NCBI GenBank assembly: GCA_036260395.1
Contig: DASZZY010000072.1
Coordinates: 1 to 35,138 of the forward strand
Direction of reading: 5' to 3'
Source: DASZZY01 sp036260395
Lineage (GTDB): Bacteria; Actinomycetota; UBA4738; CALAEC01
Length of the DNA stretch: 35,138 nt
Shown here piece by piece: positions 7,599 to 15,959 of the stretch. Under the pieces are notes generated by a model, which did not search any database, was not told where the DNA came from, and worked only from the letters and a program-made list of their open reading frames with translations. Within the stretch, counting starts at the first letter, position 1, and every line of letters starts with the position of its first letter. Made by a program: the position numbers and the translations under genes.

Positions 7599-7954
7599 CG
7601 CAGCACCCCCTTCCGCCAGGCGTACACCAGCCCGACGGCCAGGATCAGGATGAAGATCGCCATCTCCACGACGGCGAACATGCCGAGCCGCTCGAACACC
7701 ACGGCCCAGGGGAACAGGAACACGCTCTCGACGTCGAAGATCACGAACAGGAACGCGTAGATGTAGTACCGGATCTGGCTCTGCGACCACCCTTCGCCCA
7801 CGGGATCGATGCCGCACTCGTAGGTGGTCAGCTTCTCGGGCAGCGGCCGGCGCGGCGCCACCGCCCGGGCGGCGCCGATGGCCACCGCCACCAGGCCCAC
7901 CCCGAACGCGGTGAGCAGCACGATCGTCCCGTACGAGCGGAAGTACTCGTCCAC
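7589..7954 (-). CDS. nuoA: NADH-quinone oxidoreductase subunit A, second copy
   Basis: 121 residues and three membrane helices. NuoA (ND3 homologue) carries the loop near the quinone site. The signature is clear: KLTTYECGIDPVGEGWSQSQ, with the conserved Glu-Cys-Gly (residues 46-48), then YYIYAFLFVIFDVESVFLFPWAV with the Asp-Val-Glu of helix 2. The GTG at 7954 is chosen because an in-frame TGA lies upstream with no other start codon in between. No convincing ribosome-binding site precedes it. It is the first gene of the second complex I operon, 18 nt downstream of a Rex-type palindrome. Confidence 0.95.
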   Translation of the reverse strand: MDEYFRSYGTIVLLTAFGVGLVAVAIGAARAVAPRRPLPEKLTTYECGIDPVGEGWSQSQIRYYIYAFLFVIFDVESVFLFPWAVVFERLGMFAVVEMAIFILILAVGLVYAWRKGVLRWA

Positions 7955-7972
7955 GATGTGGGGAACCGGCTG

Positions 7973-7992
7973 CTTGTGAACCGATTCTCAAG
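7973..7992 (-). promoter_or_regulatory. Rex-type operator at the head of the second nuo operon
   Basis: Plus-strand sequence CTTGTGAA-CCGA-TTCTCAAG is an 8-4-8 inverted repeat with one mismatch. The core TTGTGAA-N4-TTCTCAA matches the operator known for Rex, the NADH/NAD+-responsive repressor (TTGTGAA-N4-TTCACAA), in 13 of 14 positions. It lies 18 nt upstream of the nuoA GTG and 3 nt downstream of a TAGAAT hexamer, so it would cover the transcription start. A near-perfect twin sits at the head of the complete nuo operon (26364-26383). A CRP-family site (TGTGA-N6-TCACA) is the main alternative. Confidence 0.75.
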
Positions 7993-7995
7993 CGG

Positions 7996-8001
7996 ATTCT
8001 A
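7996..8001 (-). promoter_or_regulatory. Candidate -10 element for the second nuo operon
   Basis: The minus strand reads TAGAAT, five of six matches to TATAAT, ending 3 nt before the palindrome at 7973-7992. No good -35 hexamer is seen 16-19 nt upstream. The leader to the nuoA GTG would be about 35-40 nt. Confidence 0.5.
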
Positions 8002-8115
8002 CAGGAGCCCTCGGCGGTGGCGCGAAACCGGATCGGCCGTGGAGGGAGGAACCGGCCCGTTCACGTCGAACCAAAACATCGGATCGACACGGTCGCTCCG
8101 AAGGAAGGGGGGGGC

Positions 8116-8769
8116 ATGCGCACCGCGGCGCGGCACGCGCTCCCGCTGCTGGCCGTGGCCCTCATGGCCACGCCGGCCGCGGCGGGACCCGACCGGTTCG
8201 TGCTGGAGGACGCGCTCACGTCCGACGGCCTGGACTTCACGGTCACGCCCAGCGAGCACGACCTGGTGCTCGGACACGGCAACGTGGCCTTCCGCAACGA
8301 TGGCGACCTTCCCCACACCCTGGTCGACCGGAGCGGGCTGTTCGAGTGGGGGCCGATCGCCCCGGAGGAGGGCCTGGTCTTCGATCCGTGGGCCGCGGGG
8401 CGGTACCGCTTCGACGAGGCCCAGGAGGGCCTGTACACGGCGCGCAGCGACACCGGCCGCTTCTCGGTGAAGCCGGCGGTCGGACCGGGCGGCGACGACT
8501 GGTTCGGACAGCGATCGGTCCGCGTCCGGTGGGCCACCCGGCGGGCCCCGGAGGGCCTCGTCTACGACGTCAAGTACAGTCGCGGGGGCGGCTGGCGCTG
8601 GTGGAAGCAGGGCGTGCGTGCGCCGTCGAAGCGGTTCGTGGTCCCCAACTGGGATCCGGCCGCCATGTCGAGCTGCCTCGGGTTCAAGGCCCGCCTCCGC
8701 GACCCCGACGACCCGGATCGGAAGCTCGGATGGGCCGAAACCGGCGTCCGGTGCATCGTCGTGGACTAG
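8116..8769 (+). CDS. Secreted cupredoxin-fold-like protein lacking copper ligands
   Basis: 217 residues. A signal peptide (RTAARHALPLLAVALMATPAAAG) with a cleavage site after Ala-Ala-Ala near residue 23 sends it out of the cell. Residues 40-118 look like a cupredoxin: EHDLVLGHGNVAFRNDGDLPHTLV, then AAGRYRF and GRFSV. The His of the N-terminal ligand is present (H67), but the Cys-His-Met ligand loop that normally follows the 'GxYxY' strand is replaced by DEAQEGLYTARSDTG. Residues 130-217 resemble a fibronectin-III-like beta domain (VRVRWATRRAPEG and ARLRD), with C187 and C213 placed for a disulfide. The ATG at 8116 follows an excellent ribosome-binding run (AAGGAAGGGG), so an earlier in-frame ATG at 8017 is not used. 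Transcribed divergently from the second nuo operon. Function unknown. Confidence 0.8.
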   Translation: MRTAARHALPLLAVALMATPAAAGPDRFVLEDALTSDGLDFTVTPSEHDLVLGHGNVAFRNDGDLPHTLVDRSGLFEWGPIAPEEGLVFDPWAAGRYRFDEAQEGLYTARSDTGRFSVKPAVGPGGDDWFGQRSVRVRWATRRAPEGLVYDVKYSRGGGWRWWKQGVRAPSKRFVVPNWDPAAMSSCLGFKARLRDPDDPDRKLGWAETGVRCIVVD

Positions 8770-8788
8770 TCGTCTCGCTCGGCCGCGA

Positions 8789-8817
8789 GCCGGCCCGGGC
8801 GCCGCGGCGGGGCCGGC
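8789..8817. terminator. Candidate bidirectional hairpin between convergent genes
   Basis: GCCGGCCC (8789-8796) and GGGCCGGC (8810-8817) form a perfect 8-bp stem around a 13-nt loop, in the 66-nt space between two converging genes. There is no T-run on either side, so this would be a non-canonical intrinsic terminator. In DNA this GC-rich, such stems also occur by chance. Confidence 0.4.
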
Positions 8818-8835
8818 GGCTCGGGTCCACCGGGC

Positions 8836-9675
8836 TCACAGCCGCTCCACCCAGCGGGCCCGCCACTCGGGGGCCTCGAACGGCTGCGCGAAGTACTCGG
8901 TGACCCGGGCCACCCGATCGCCGCGGAACTCCTTGACGGCGAACTCGAGCCACAGGTCGTCGCCGTACCGGAGCCCCTTCTCGGTCAGCACCACGTTCCC
9001 GATGGGGGCCGCACGGCGGAGCTCCAGGCGGGGGGTGGCCGGGTGGCGCTCGACGATGGCGATCATCCGCTCGACCCCCCGGACGCGCTCCCCCGACTGC
9101 GGGATGTCCTCCACGGCGTCCTCGTGGTACAGCCCGCGGAGCGCGGAGGCCAGGTCCCCGGCGGCCGCTGCGTCAGCGTAGCGGCGGACCGCCTCCACGT
9201 GCGCCTCCTCCTCCTCGGGACCGCCGTCCGCGGAGACGTCGACCGCGCCGGCCTCGATGGCCTCGACCAGGTCGGCGCGCCAGGCGGGGGCCTCAAAGGG
9301 GGCCGCCCAGTACACCGTCTCGCGCCACACGAGCCCGTCGCGGAGCTCGACGATCCCCGGGGAGTGGTAGCGCCGGCCGTCCCCGTAGTCGAGGAGGAGC
9401 TCCGCCGCCCAGACCCCCCCGGCCCCCACCACGCGCACCGGGGTCATCGTCGGCGCCAGCGTCCACCGCTCGTCTCGCCCGGCGACGTGGGCCAGCTGGT
9501 GGGCGGGGTAGCCCGGGTACGCCTCGTGGATGGCCACATCGGCGTCGTGGCTCGGGACCCGCTCGCCCGACTGGGGCCATTCCGCGGTCCAGCCCGGGTG
9601 GCGCATCCCGCGCAGCGCATCGAAGTCGCGGGCGTGGTTCGCCTCGACGTAGCGGCGGATCAGCTCCCGGCTCAC
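8836..9675 (-). CDS. Tandem SnoaL/NTF2-like domain protein
   Basis: 279 residues made of two related halves (about 1-140 and 155-279). The duplication is visible in repeated motifs. WPQSGERV at 34-40 matches IPQSGERV at 192-198, and APFEAPAWRADLVE (125-138) matches QPFEAPEWRARWVE (264-277). The N-terminal helix with a long Asp/His region, followed by curved strands ending in 'R.t.Yf..PFEAP.WRa..ve', is typical of SnoaL-like NTF2-fold proteins, which include isomerases, hydrolases and many unknowns. The start is GTG at 9675, 5 nt after the polyprenyl synthase stop, so it is the last gene of the nuo-isoprenoid transcription unit. Whether it acts on an isoprenoid or quinone intermediate is only a guess from position. 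Confidence 0.8.
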   Translation of the reverse strand: MSRELIRRYVEANHARDFDALRGMRHPGWTAEWPQSGERVPSHDADVAIHEAYPGYPAHQLAHVAGRDERWTLAPTMTPVRVVGAGGVWAAELLLDYGDGRRYHSPGIVELRDGLVWRETVYWAAPFEAPAWRADLVEAIEAGAVDVSADGGPEEEEAHVEAVRRYADAAAAGDLASALRGLYHEDAVEDIPQSGERVRGVERMIAIVERHPATPRLELRRAAPIGNVVLTEKGLRYGDDLWLEFAVKEFRGDRVARVTEYFAQPFEAPEWRARWVERL

Positions 9676-9680
9676 CGCGC

Positions 9681-10685
9681 TCAGGCTCGGGCGCCGCAGC
9701 GGGCGGCGATGAACCGGGCCAGGTGGAGGAGCGCCTCGCGCGCCACCCCCTCGGGGAGCCGATCGGCCTCCGCCAGGGCCCGGCGGACCTCCGCGGTCAC
9801 GGCCTCGCGGGCCCGGTCCAGAACACCGTCGGAGCTGACGATCTCCAGCGCGCCCCGGAGCCGCTCGCCGTCCGGCGGGCCGGGCTCCAGCAGCGCGCGG
9901 AGCTCGTCGCGGCGGGCGGAGTCGCGCAGCGCGTAGATCACGGGAAGGGTGTAGACGCCTTCCTTCAGGTCGACGCCGGGCTCCTTCCCCAGGGTCTCCT
10001 CGTCCTCCGTGACATCCATGATGTCGTCCGAGAGCTGGAAGGCGAGCCCCAGGGCCTCGCCGAAGCGCTCCAGGCGGTCGATCTCCTCCGGCGCCGCCCC
10101 GGACAGCATGCCTCCCAGCCGGCACGAGGTGGCGATCAGCGCCGCCGTCTTGCGCCGGATGACCTCGAGGTACGCGTGCTCGTCGGTCTCCAGGCTCCCG
10201 GCGGAGGCCGCCTCCCGGATCTGGCCCTCGCAGACCTTGGCGATCGTCACCGCCAGCAGCCGGGTGACCGCCGGCCCCAGGTCCGCGGAGATCTCCGACG
10301 CCCGGGCGAACAGGTAGTCCCCGGTGAGGATCGCCACGGTGTTGTCCCACCGGGCGTTGACCGAGGCGATCCCTCGCCGGAAGTCGGCCTCGTCGATGAC
10401 GTCGTCGTGGTGGAGCGTCGCCAGGTGGGTGAGCTCGATGGCCACGGCGCCCAGCACCAGCCGCGGGTCCTCGGGTTCGCCGAACCGGCCCCCGAGGAGC
10501 ACGAGCAGCGGGCGGAAGCGCTTCCCGCCGGCCGAGAGCAGGTACCCGGCCGCCGCGGAGACCAGCGGCACGTCCGAGCGCACCGCCTCCCGGAGGTCGG
10601 CCTCCACCGCCTCCAGGCCGCGGCGCACCTCGGCCTCGAGGACGGGATCGGGCGTCTGGAGGTCCCGCCAGGTCGTCCGCGTCAT
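9681..10685 (-). CDS. Long-chain polyprenyl diphosphate synthase
   Basis: 334 residues, the normal size. It condenses isopentenyl diphosphate units on an allylic primer to make the side-chain precursor for menaquinone. It has GGKRFRP (53-59), the first Asp-rich motif HHDDVID (D94, D95, D98), TGDYLFARA, and the second Asp-rich motif QLSDDIMD (D220, D221, D224). The residues four and five places before the first motif are small (Thr90 and Ala89), which in this family goes with long products (C30 and above). It lies 37 nt after nuoN on the same strand, an arrangement found in other Actinomycetota. The ATG at 10685 gives the expected N-terminus. Heptaprenyl, octaprenyl and nonaprenyl products cannot be told apart from the sequence. 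Confidence 0.92.
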   Translation of the reverse strand: MTRTTWRDLQTPDPVLEAEVRRGLEAVEADLREAVRSDVPLVSAAAGYLLSAGGKRFRPLLVLLGGRFGEPEDPRLVLGAVAIELTHLATLHHDDVIDEADFRRGIASVNARWDNTVAILTGDYLFARASEISADLGPAVTRLLAVTIAKVCEGQIREAASAGSLETDEHAYLEVIRRKTAALIATSCRLGGMLSGAAPEEIDRLERFGEALGLAFQLSDDIMDVTEDEETLGKEPGVDLKEGVYTLPVIYALRDSARRDELRALLEPGPPDGERLRGALEIVSSDGVLDRAREAVTAEVRRALAEADRLPEGVAREALLHLARFIAARCGARA

Positions 10686-10722
10686 CGCCGGGATGGTACC
10701 CGCTCCCTCTGCCGGCTACCGG

Positions 10723-12222
10723 TCACCAGCGGAGGATGGCGGCGGTGCGGAGGACGTCCAGCAGCAGCGAGGGAAACACCCCGAACGCGAGCGTCGCGGC
10801 GGCCATGGCGGCCAGGGCCACCGCAGGCGCCGGGGCCGTCCGGAGCGGGACCTCCTCCTCCGGCTCGTACATGTACGACAGGACGATCAGGCGGAGGTAG
10901 AAGAACGCCGCGATCACGCTGGCCAGGACGGCGATGACCACCAGCGAGGCCAGCCCCGCGTCCACCGCCGCCTGGAACACCAGGACCTTGGCGATGAACC
11001 CGGCGGTCGGCGGGATCCCGGCCAGTGACAGCAGGAACAGGGCCAGCAGCGCCGCCACGCCGGGGCTCTGGCGGGCCAGGCCCCGGTACGAGGCCAGCGA
11101 GGTCCGCTCCTCGCCGCGGCGCGAGACCACGACCACCACGGCGAACGCGCCCAGGATCATGGCCGCGTAGGCCACCAGGTAGAACATGGCCCCGGAGATC
11201 CCCTGCTGGTTGGCGGCTGCCACGCCGACCAGGACGAACCCGGCGTGGGCGATCGAGGAGTAGGCCAGCATGCGCTTCACGTCCTGCTGGGCGATGGCCA
11301 GCACGGAGCCGACCACCATCGTCACGGCGGCGATGCCGTACAGGATCGGGGTCAGCTCCCAGCCCAGGCCGCCGAGGGCCACGCTGGCCACGCGGATCAG
11401 CGCGGCGAAGCCGGCCACCTTCGTGCCCGCGGCCATGAACGCCGTCACCGAGGTGGGCGCGCCCTGGTAGACGTCCGGCGTCCACATGTGGAACGGCACG
11501 GCGGCCACCTTGAACGCGAAGCCCACGGTCAGCAGGCCGGCCGCCGCCATGGCCAGGGCCACGCTCCCGGTCTCCCCGCCGATCTCGCCGGCGATCCCCG
11601 ACAGGCTCGTGGTCCCCGCCGCCCCGTAGGCCAGGGCGATGCCGTAGAGGAAGAACGCCGAGGAGAACGCCCCCAGGAGGAAGTACTTCAGGCCCGCCTC
11701 CTGCGACGCCGGCCGCCGGGGAGAGAACCCGGCCATCACGTATAGCGACAGTGACAGGACCTCGAGGGCGATGAACACCATCAGCAGGTCCGCGGCGACC
11801 GTGATCAGCGTCATGCCGGACGTGGCGAACAGCAGCAGCGCGTAGTATTCGCCCCGCCCCTCGCCGGTCCGTTCGAGGTAGTGGAACGACAGCAGGGCCG
11901 CCGTGGCGGCCGCGGCCAGGATCACCAGCCGGAAGAACGCCCCGTACTGGTCGACGGCCACCATGCCGCCCAGGACCGTCACGTCGACGCCCGTCTGGCC
12001 CGCGGCCTGGGCGGCGCGCTCGGAGACGAACCGCTCGGCGATGCCCCACAGCCGGATGGAGGCCAGGGCGGCGCCGGCCAGGCCGGCCAGCGTGAGTCCC
12101 ACGGCCACGCGCTGGTCGCGACGGGGCCAGGCCGCGTCGATCAGCAGCACGGCCATGCCGGCCACCGCCAGGATCAGCTCGGGGAGGATCGGGCTGAAGA
12201 CGATGTCCGGGGGCTGCGGCAC
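10723..12222 (-). CDS. nuoN: NADH-quinone oxidoreductase subunit N
   Basis: 499 residues and about 14 membrane helices. It is the antiporter-like subunit nearest to NuoK in the membrane arm. Marks of the family are the N-terminal PILPELILAVAGMAVLLIDA, FIALEVLSLSLYVMAGF (Glu in helix 5), VGFAFKVAAVPFHMWTPDVY (Lys in helix 7), the YQGAPTSVTAFMAAGTKVAGF motif split over the next helix, and LAGIPPTAGFIAK late in the protein. The start is GTG at 12222, directly abutting the nuoM stop. It is the last nuo gene of the complete operon and is followed by the polyprenyl diphosphate synthase. Confidence 0.96.
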   Translation of the reverse strand: MPQPPDIVFSPILPELILAVAGMAVLLIDAAWPRRDQRVAVGLTLAGLAGAALASIRLWGIAERFVSERAAQAAGQTGVDVTVLGGMVAVDQYGAFFRLVILAAAATAALLSFHYLERTGEGRGEYYALLLFATSGMTLITVAADLLMVFIALEVLSLSLYVMAGFSPRRPASQEAGLKYFLLGAFSSAFFLYGIALAYGAAGTTSLSGIAGEIGGETGSVALAMAAAGLLTVGFAFKVAAVPFHMWTPDVYQGAPTSVTAFMAAGTKVAGFAALIRVASVALGGLGWELTPILYGIAAVTMVVGSVLAIAQQDVKRMLAYSSIAHAGFVLVGVAAANQQGISGAMFYLVAYAAMILGAFAVVVVVSRRGEERTSLASYRGLARQSPGVAALLALFLLSLAGIPPTAGFIAKVLVFQAAVDAGLASLVVIAVLASVIAAFFYLRLIVLSYMYEPEEEVPLRTAPAPAVALAAMAAATLAFGVFPSLLLDVLRTAAILRW

Positions 12223-13761
12223 TCAGTCACCCCCCGCCTGGAGGGCGCCGGCCGGCCGCTCGACGCCGATGACCTCGGCGTGGCGCTCGGCCGCCGGCTC
12301 GATGCGGTCGAGGAACGGCTTCGGGTAGACGCCGATGGCCACGATCAGCGCCACGACGGGGACCAGCGCGGCGTACTCCCGCACCGACAGGTCGGGATAG
12401 GCGGCCTCGCCCCTGGGCTCGCCGTGCATCACCCGCTGGTACGCCCACAGCAGGTAGATCGCCGCCAGCACCACCCCGGTGGCCCCCACGATGGCGTACG
12501 GGCCGCTGACCACGAACGTGCCGAGCAGCACCAGGAACTCGCCCACGAAGCCGTTCAGCCCGGGCAGGGCCAGCGAGGACAGCGCCACGACCAGGAAGAA
12601 CCCGGCCAGCACGGGGACCCGGCTGGCGAGCCCGCCCATCGCGCCCATGTCCCGGGTGTGGGTCCGCTCGTACAGCATCCCGACGAGCATGAACAGCGCC
12701 CCCGTGGACAGGCCGTGGTTGACCATCTGGATCACGCCGCCGGACATGCCCTGGAGCGTCCCGGCGAAGATCCCCAGGACCACGAACCCGAGGTGGGAGA
12801 CGCTGGAGTACGCGACCAGCCGCTTCAGGTCGGTCTGGATGAGCGCCACGATGGCCCCGTAGGTGATCCCGATCACGGCCAGCACGAAGACGAGGTCGCG
12901 GAAGTACATCGAGGCCTCGGGGAACAGCGTCAGGTTGAACCGGATCAGCCCGTAGGCCCCGATCTTCAGCAGGATCCCGGCCAGGATCACCGAGCCCGCG
13001 GTGGGCGCCTCGGTATGGGCATCCGGCAGCCAGGTGTGGAGGGGGAACAGCGGCACCTTGACCGCGAACGCCACGAAGAACGCCAGGAACAGCCACCGGG
13101 CGGTGACCGCGGGCAGCTCCAGTCCGACGAGGTCCTGGAGCAGGAACGTCGGCGTGCCGGTGACCGTGCCGGAGCGGAAGTAGAGGAACAGGATGGCCAC
13201 CAGCAGGAACGCCGAGCCGGCCATCGTGTACAGGAAGAACTTCACCGCGGCGTAGACCCGCCGCTCGTACCCCCACATCCCGATGACCAGGTACATCGGG
13301 AACAGGAGGGCCTCGAAGAAGACGAAGAACAGCAGGAGGTCGAGGGCCACGAAGACGCCGAGCATCGCCGTCTCCAGCAGGAGCAGCGAGGCGATGAAGT
13401 ACGGGACCTGCCGATCCACCCGCCAGTTCGCCAGGATCGACAGCGGGACCAGGAACGTCGTGAGCAGGACCATGAACAGGCTGATGCCATCGACGCCCAG
13501 CGCGTACTGGAAGTTCAGCGGGCCCACCCACGTCGCGCGCTCCACGAGCTGGAACCCGGCGGAGCGGCCGTCGAACCCGGCCAGGATCCCCAGCGAGACC
13601 ACGAACGTGGCGCCGGACACCGCCAGCCCCCACCACCGGGCGGCGGTCGCCGCCCCGGCGCCCCGGCGGCCGCCGCCTCCCACCCCGACCGCCAGCAGGA
13701 GCGCCACGGCGCCGACCGCCGGGGCGAACACCACGACGGTCAGCCAGGGGAAGCCGGCCAC
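12223..13761 (-). CDS. nuoM: NADH-quinone oxidoreductase subunit M
   Basis: 512 residues with about 14 membrane helices, an antiporter-like proton channel of complex I. The helix 5 Glu is E150 (FFVFFEALLFPMY) and the helix 7 Lys is K235 (FAVKVPLFPLHTWLPDAHTE), followed by APTAGSVILAGILLKIGAYG. There is a glycine-rich insert near the N-terminus (about residues 27-40, GVGGGGRRGAGAATA) between helices 1 and 2 that its paralogue lacks. GTG at 13761 abuts the nuoL stop and its own stop abuts the nuoN start. The Lys and Glu residues needed for pumping are all present. Confidence 0.96.
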   Translation of the reverse strand: MAGFPWLTVVVFAPAVGAVALLLAVGVGGGGRRGAGAATAARWWGLAVSGATFVVSLGILAGFDGRSAGFQLVERATWVGPLNFQYALGVDGISLFMVLLTTFLVPLSILANWRVDRQVPYFIASLLLLETAMLGVFVALDLLLFFVFFEALLFPMYLVIGMWGYERRVYAAVKFFLYTMAGSAFLLVAILFLYFRSGTVTGTPTFLLQDLVGLELPAVTARWLFLAFFVAFAVKVPLFPLHTWLPDAHTEAPTAGSVILAGILLKIGAYGLIRFNLTLFPEASMYFRDLVFVLAVIGITYGAIVALIQTDLKRLVAYSSVSHLGFVVLGIFAGTLQGMSGGVIQMVNHGLSTGALFMLVGMLYERTHTRDMGAMGGLASRVPVLAGFFLVVALSSLALPGLNGFVGEFLVLLGTFVVSGPYAIVGATGVVLAAIYLLWAYQRVMHGEPRGEAAYPDLSVREYAALVPVVALIVAIGVYPKPFLDRIEPAAERHAEVIGVERPAGALQAGGD

Positions 13762-15660
13762 CTACGACCTCCCCACGACGAAGAGCAGCACGGCGGAGGC
13801 GCCGAGCAGGAACGCCAGCGCGTAGGTCCGGACGAGCCCCGTCTGGAGCCGGCGCCCCACGCCGGCCAGGCGGCCGAACGCCCGCCCCAGGCCGTTGACG
13901 GCGCCGTCGACGACCCGGGCGTCGAACACGTACGCCAGGAACGCCGAGGCAGCCTTCCCCGGAAGCACCAGGAGGGCGCCGTAGGCGTCGTCGACGTACA
14001 GCCCGTGGGCCAGCGCCCGCCGGACGCCGGACAGCCGGACGCGGAGCGCCATCCAGTCGATCCACCGGGAGGCGTAGACCACGACCGCGACGCCGATGCC
14101 CGCCAGGGCCACGGCGGTGGCGATCGCCGACAGCGTGAGCTCCGACAGACCGCCGTGGGGACGGGCGGCCTCGCCGAACACCGGCTGCAGGAAGCCGTGC
14201 ACGCGCCCCGTCTCCGCCGAGAGCCCCAGCAGCCCCCCGGCCACGGCGCCGACCGCCAGCAGGGCCATCGGGATCCGCATCAGCGCCGGGGCCTCGTGGG
14301 GATGGCCCTCGTGGCGGGGCTCCCCGGCGAACGTCAGGAGGTAGGCGCGAGTGACATAGAGCCCCGTCAGCCCGGCGGCCACCAGGCCGGTCACCCACAG
14401 CCCGATGCGGCCTCCCTCGTACGCCGCCGCCAGGATCTGGTCCTTGCTGAAGAACCCGGCGAAGATCGGAACCCCGGCCAGGGCCAGCGAGCCGATGGCG
14501 AACATCGCCGCGGTGAACGGCATGGCCCTCCGCAGGCCCCCCAGGCGCAGCACGTTGATCTCCCCGCCGGTGGCGTGCATCACGCTGCCGGCCGCCAGGA
14601 ACAGCAGGGCCTTGAAGAACGCGTGGGCCACGAGGTGGAAGATCCCCACGGCGTAGGCGCCGACGCCGACGGCCAGGAACATGTAGCCGAGCTGGCTGAT
14701 CGTGGAGTACGCCAGCACGCGTTTCAGGTCGTCCTGGCCGATCGCCGAGAGCCCGGCGTAGACCGCGGTGACCAGGCCGACGACGGCCACGACCTCCAGC
14801 GCCCCGGGCGCGGCCTCGAACACCGGATGGGCCCGGGCCACGAGGTAGACGCCGGCGGTGACCATCGTGGCGGCGTGGATGAGGGCGGAGACCGGCGTGG
14901 GGCCCTCCATGGCGTCGGGGAGCCAGGTGTGGAGCGGGAGCTGCGCGGACTTCCCCACCGCCCCGGCGAACAACAGCAGCGCGATGACCGTGGCGGTGCC
15001 GGAGGCGATGCCCCCCGCCTGGCCGAACACCTCATCGAACCGGACGGATCCCGTCGTGGCGAAGATGAGGAAGATCCCGATCAGCATCGCCGTGTCCCCG
15101 ATGCGGGTGACGATGAACGCCTTCTTGCCCGCGTCGGCGGCCGCCCGGCGCTCGTACCAGAACGCGATCAGCAGGTAGGAGCAGAGGCCGACGCCCTCCC
15201 AGCCGACGTACAGCAGCACGAAGTTGTTGGCCAGGACCAGCGTCAGCATGAAGAACACGAACAGGTTCATGTACGCGAAGTACCGGCTGTAGCGGGGGTC
15301 GCCGTGCATGTAGTCCATCGAGTACACGTGGATCAGGAACCCGACGCCGGTCACGGTGAGCGCCATGACCATCGACAGCGGGTCGACCCGCAGCTCGACC
15401 GGCGCCTGGAACGAGCCCACCGAGATCCAGTCGAAGAGGTGGACGTTGACCTGCGGTCTTCCCGCGTGGCCCACAAGAGCGATGAAGTGCACGAGGGCCA
15501 CCGCGAACGACAGACCCACCAGGGCGGACGCGAGACCGCCGGCGATCCGGCGGAGGGGCTTTCCCGCCAACAGCAGGAGCACCGCACCGGCGAGCGGAAG
15601 CGCCGGGATCAGCCAGGCGAAGGGCATCTGGAGGAGGACGGGGCGCTCCAGCTCTACCAT
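13762..15660 (-). CDS. nuoL: NADH-quinone oxidoreductase subunit L
   Basis: 632 residues and about 16 helices, including the long C-terminal lateral-helix region that braces the membrane arm. The helix 5 Glu is E155 (YVGWEGVGLCSYLLIAFWYE) and the helix 7 Lys is K237 (FAGAVGKSAQLPLHTWLPDAM). HAFFKALLFLAAGSVMHA and LAGVPIFAGFFSKDQIL are further NuoL signatures. The ATG at 15660 overlaps the nuoK stop by 7 nt. It is the distal proton channel of the full 14-subunit complex. Confidence 0.97.
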   Translation of the reverse strand: MVELERPVLLQMPFAWLIPALPLAGAVLLLLAGKPLRRIAGGLASALVGLSFAVALVHFIALVGHAGRPQVNVHLFDWISVGSFQAPVELRVDPLSMVMALTVTGVGFLIHVYSMDYMHGDPRYSRYFAYMNLFVFFMLTLVLANNFVLLYVGWEGVGLCSYLLIAFWYERRAAADAGKKAFIVTRIGDTAMLIGIFLIFATTGSVRFDEVFGQAGGIASGTATVIALLLFAGAVGKSAQLPLHTWLPDAMEGPTPVSALIHAATMVTAGVYLVARAHPVFEAAPGALEVVAVVGLVTAVYAGLSAIGQDDLKRVLAYSTISQLGYMFLAVGVGAYAVGIFHLVAHAFFKALLFLAAGSVMHATGGEINVLRLGGLRRAMPFTAAMFAIGSLALAGVPIFAGFFSKDQILAAAYEGGRIGLWVTGLVAAGLTGLYVTRAYLLTFAGEPRHEGHPHEAPALMRIPMALLAVGAVAGGLLGLSAETGRVHGFLQPVFGEAARPHGGLSELTLSAIATAVALAGIGVAVVVYASRWIDWMALRVRLSGVRRALAHGLYVDDAYGALLVLPGKAASAFLAYVFDARVVDGAVNGLGRAFGRLAGVGRRLQTGLVRTYALAFLLGASAVLLFVVGRS

Positions 15661-15959
15661 CGGAGCACGCTGACGTCGTCCACGCTGGCCGAGGCCCGGC
15701 GGCGGAAGATCGCCACGATGATGGCCAGCCCCACCACGACCTCCGCCGCGGCCACCACCATCGAGAAGAACGCCAGGATCTGCCCGTCGACCTGGCCGAG
15801 CTGCCGCGAGAAGGCCACCAGCGACAGGTTCACGGCGTTGAGCTGGAGCTCGACCGACATGAAGATGACCAGCGCGTTCCGTCGGATCAGCACGCCGACG
15901 GTGCCGATCGTGAACAGCAGCGCCGACAACAGCAGGTAGTAGCCGATCGGCGTCCTCAC
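15654..15959 (-). CDS. nuoK: NADH-quinone oxidoreductase subunit K
   Basis: 101 residues and three helices. Key Glu residues are seen in IFMSVELQLNAVNLSLVAFS (helix 2) and SMVVAAAEVVVGLAIIVAIF (helix 3). The start is GTG at 15959 in a GTGA overlap with nuoJ. The start of the next gene overlaps its stop by 7 nt, a sign of tight translational coupling. Confidence 0.95.
   Translation of the reverse strand: MRTPIGYYLLLSALLFTIGTVGVLIRRNALVIFMSVELQLNAVNLSLVAFSRQLGQVDGQILAFFSMVVAAAEVVVGLAIIVAIFRRRASASVDDVSVLRW

Noticed and set aside
8017..8115. Earlier in-frame ATG for the secreted protein at 8017
   Set aside because: It would put 33 charged residues before an evident signal peptide, and the excellent ribosome-binding site is just before 8116.
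10686..10722. Promoter or terminator between nuoN and the polyprenyl synthase
   Set aside because: The 37-nt gap shows no T-run, hairpin or clear -10 box; read-through is simpler.
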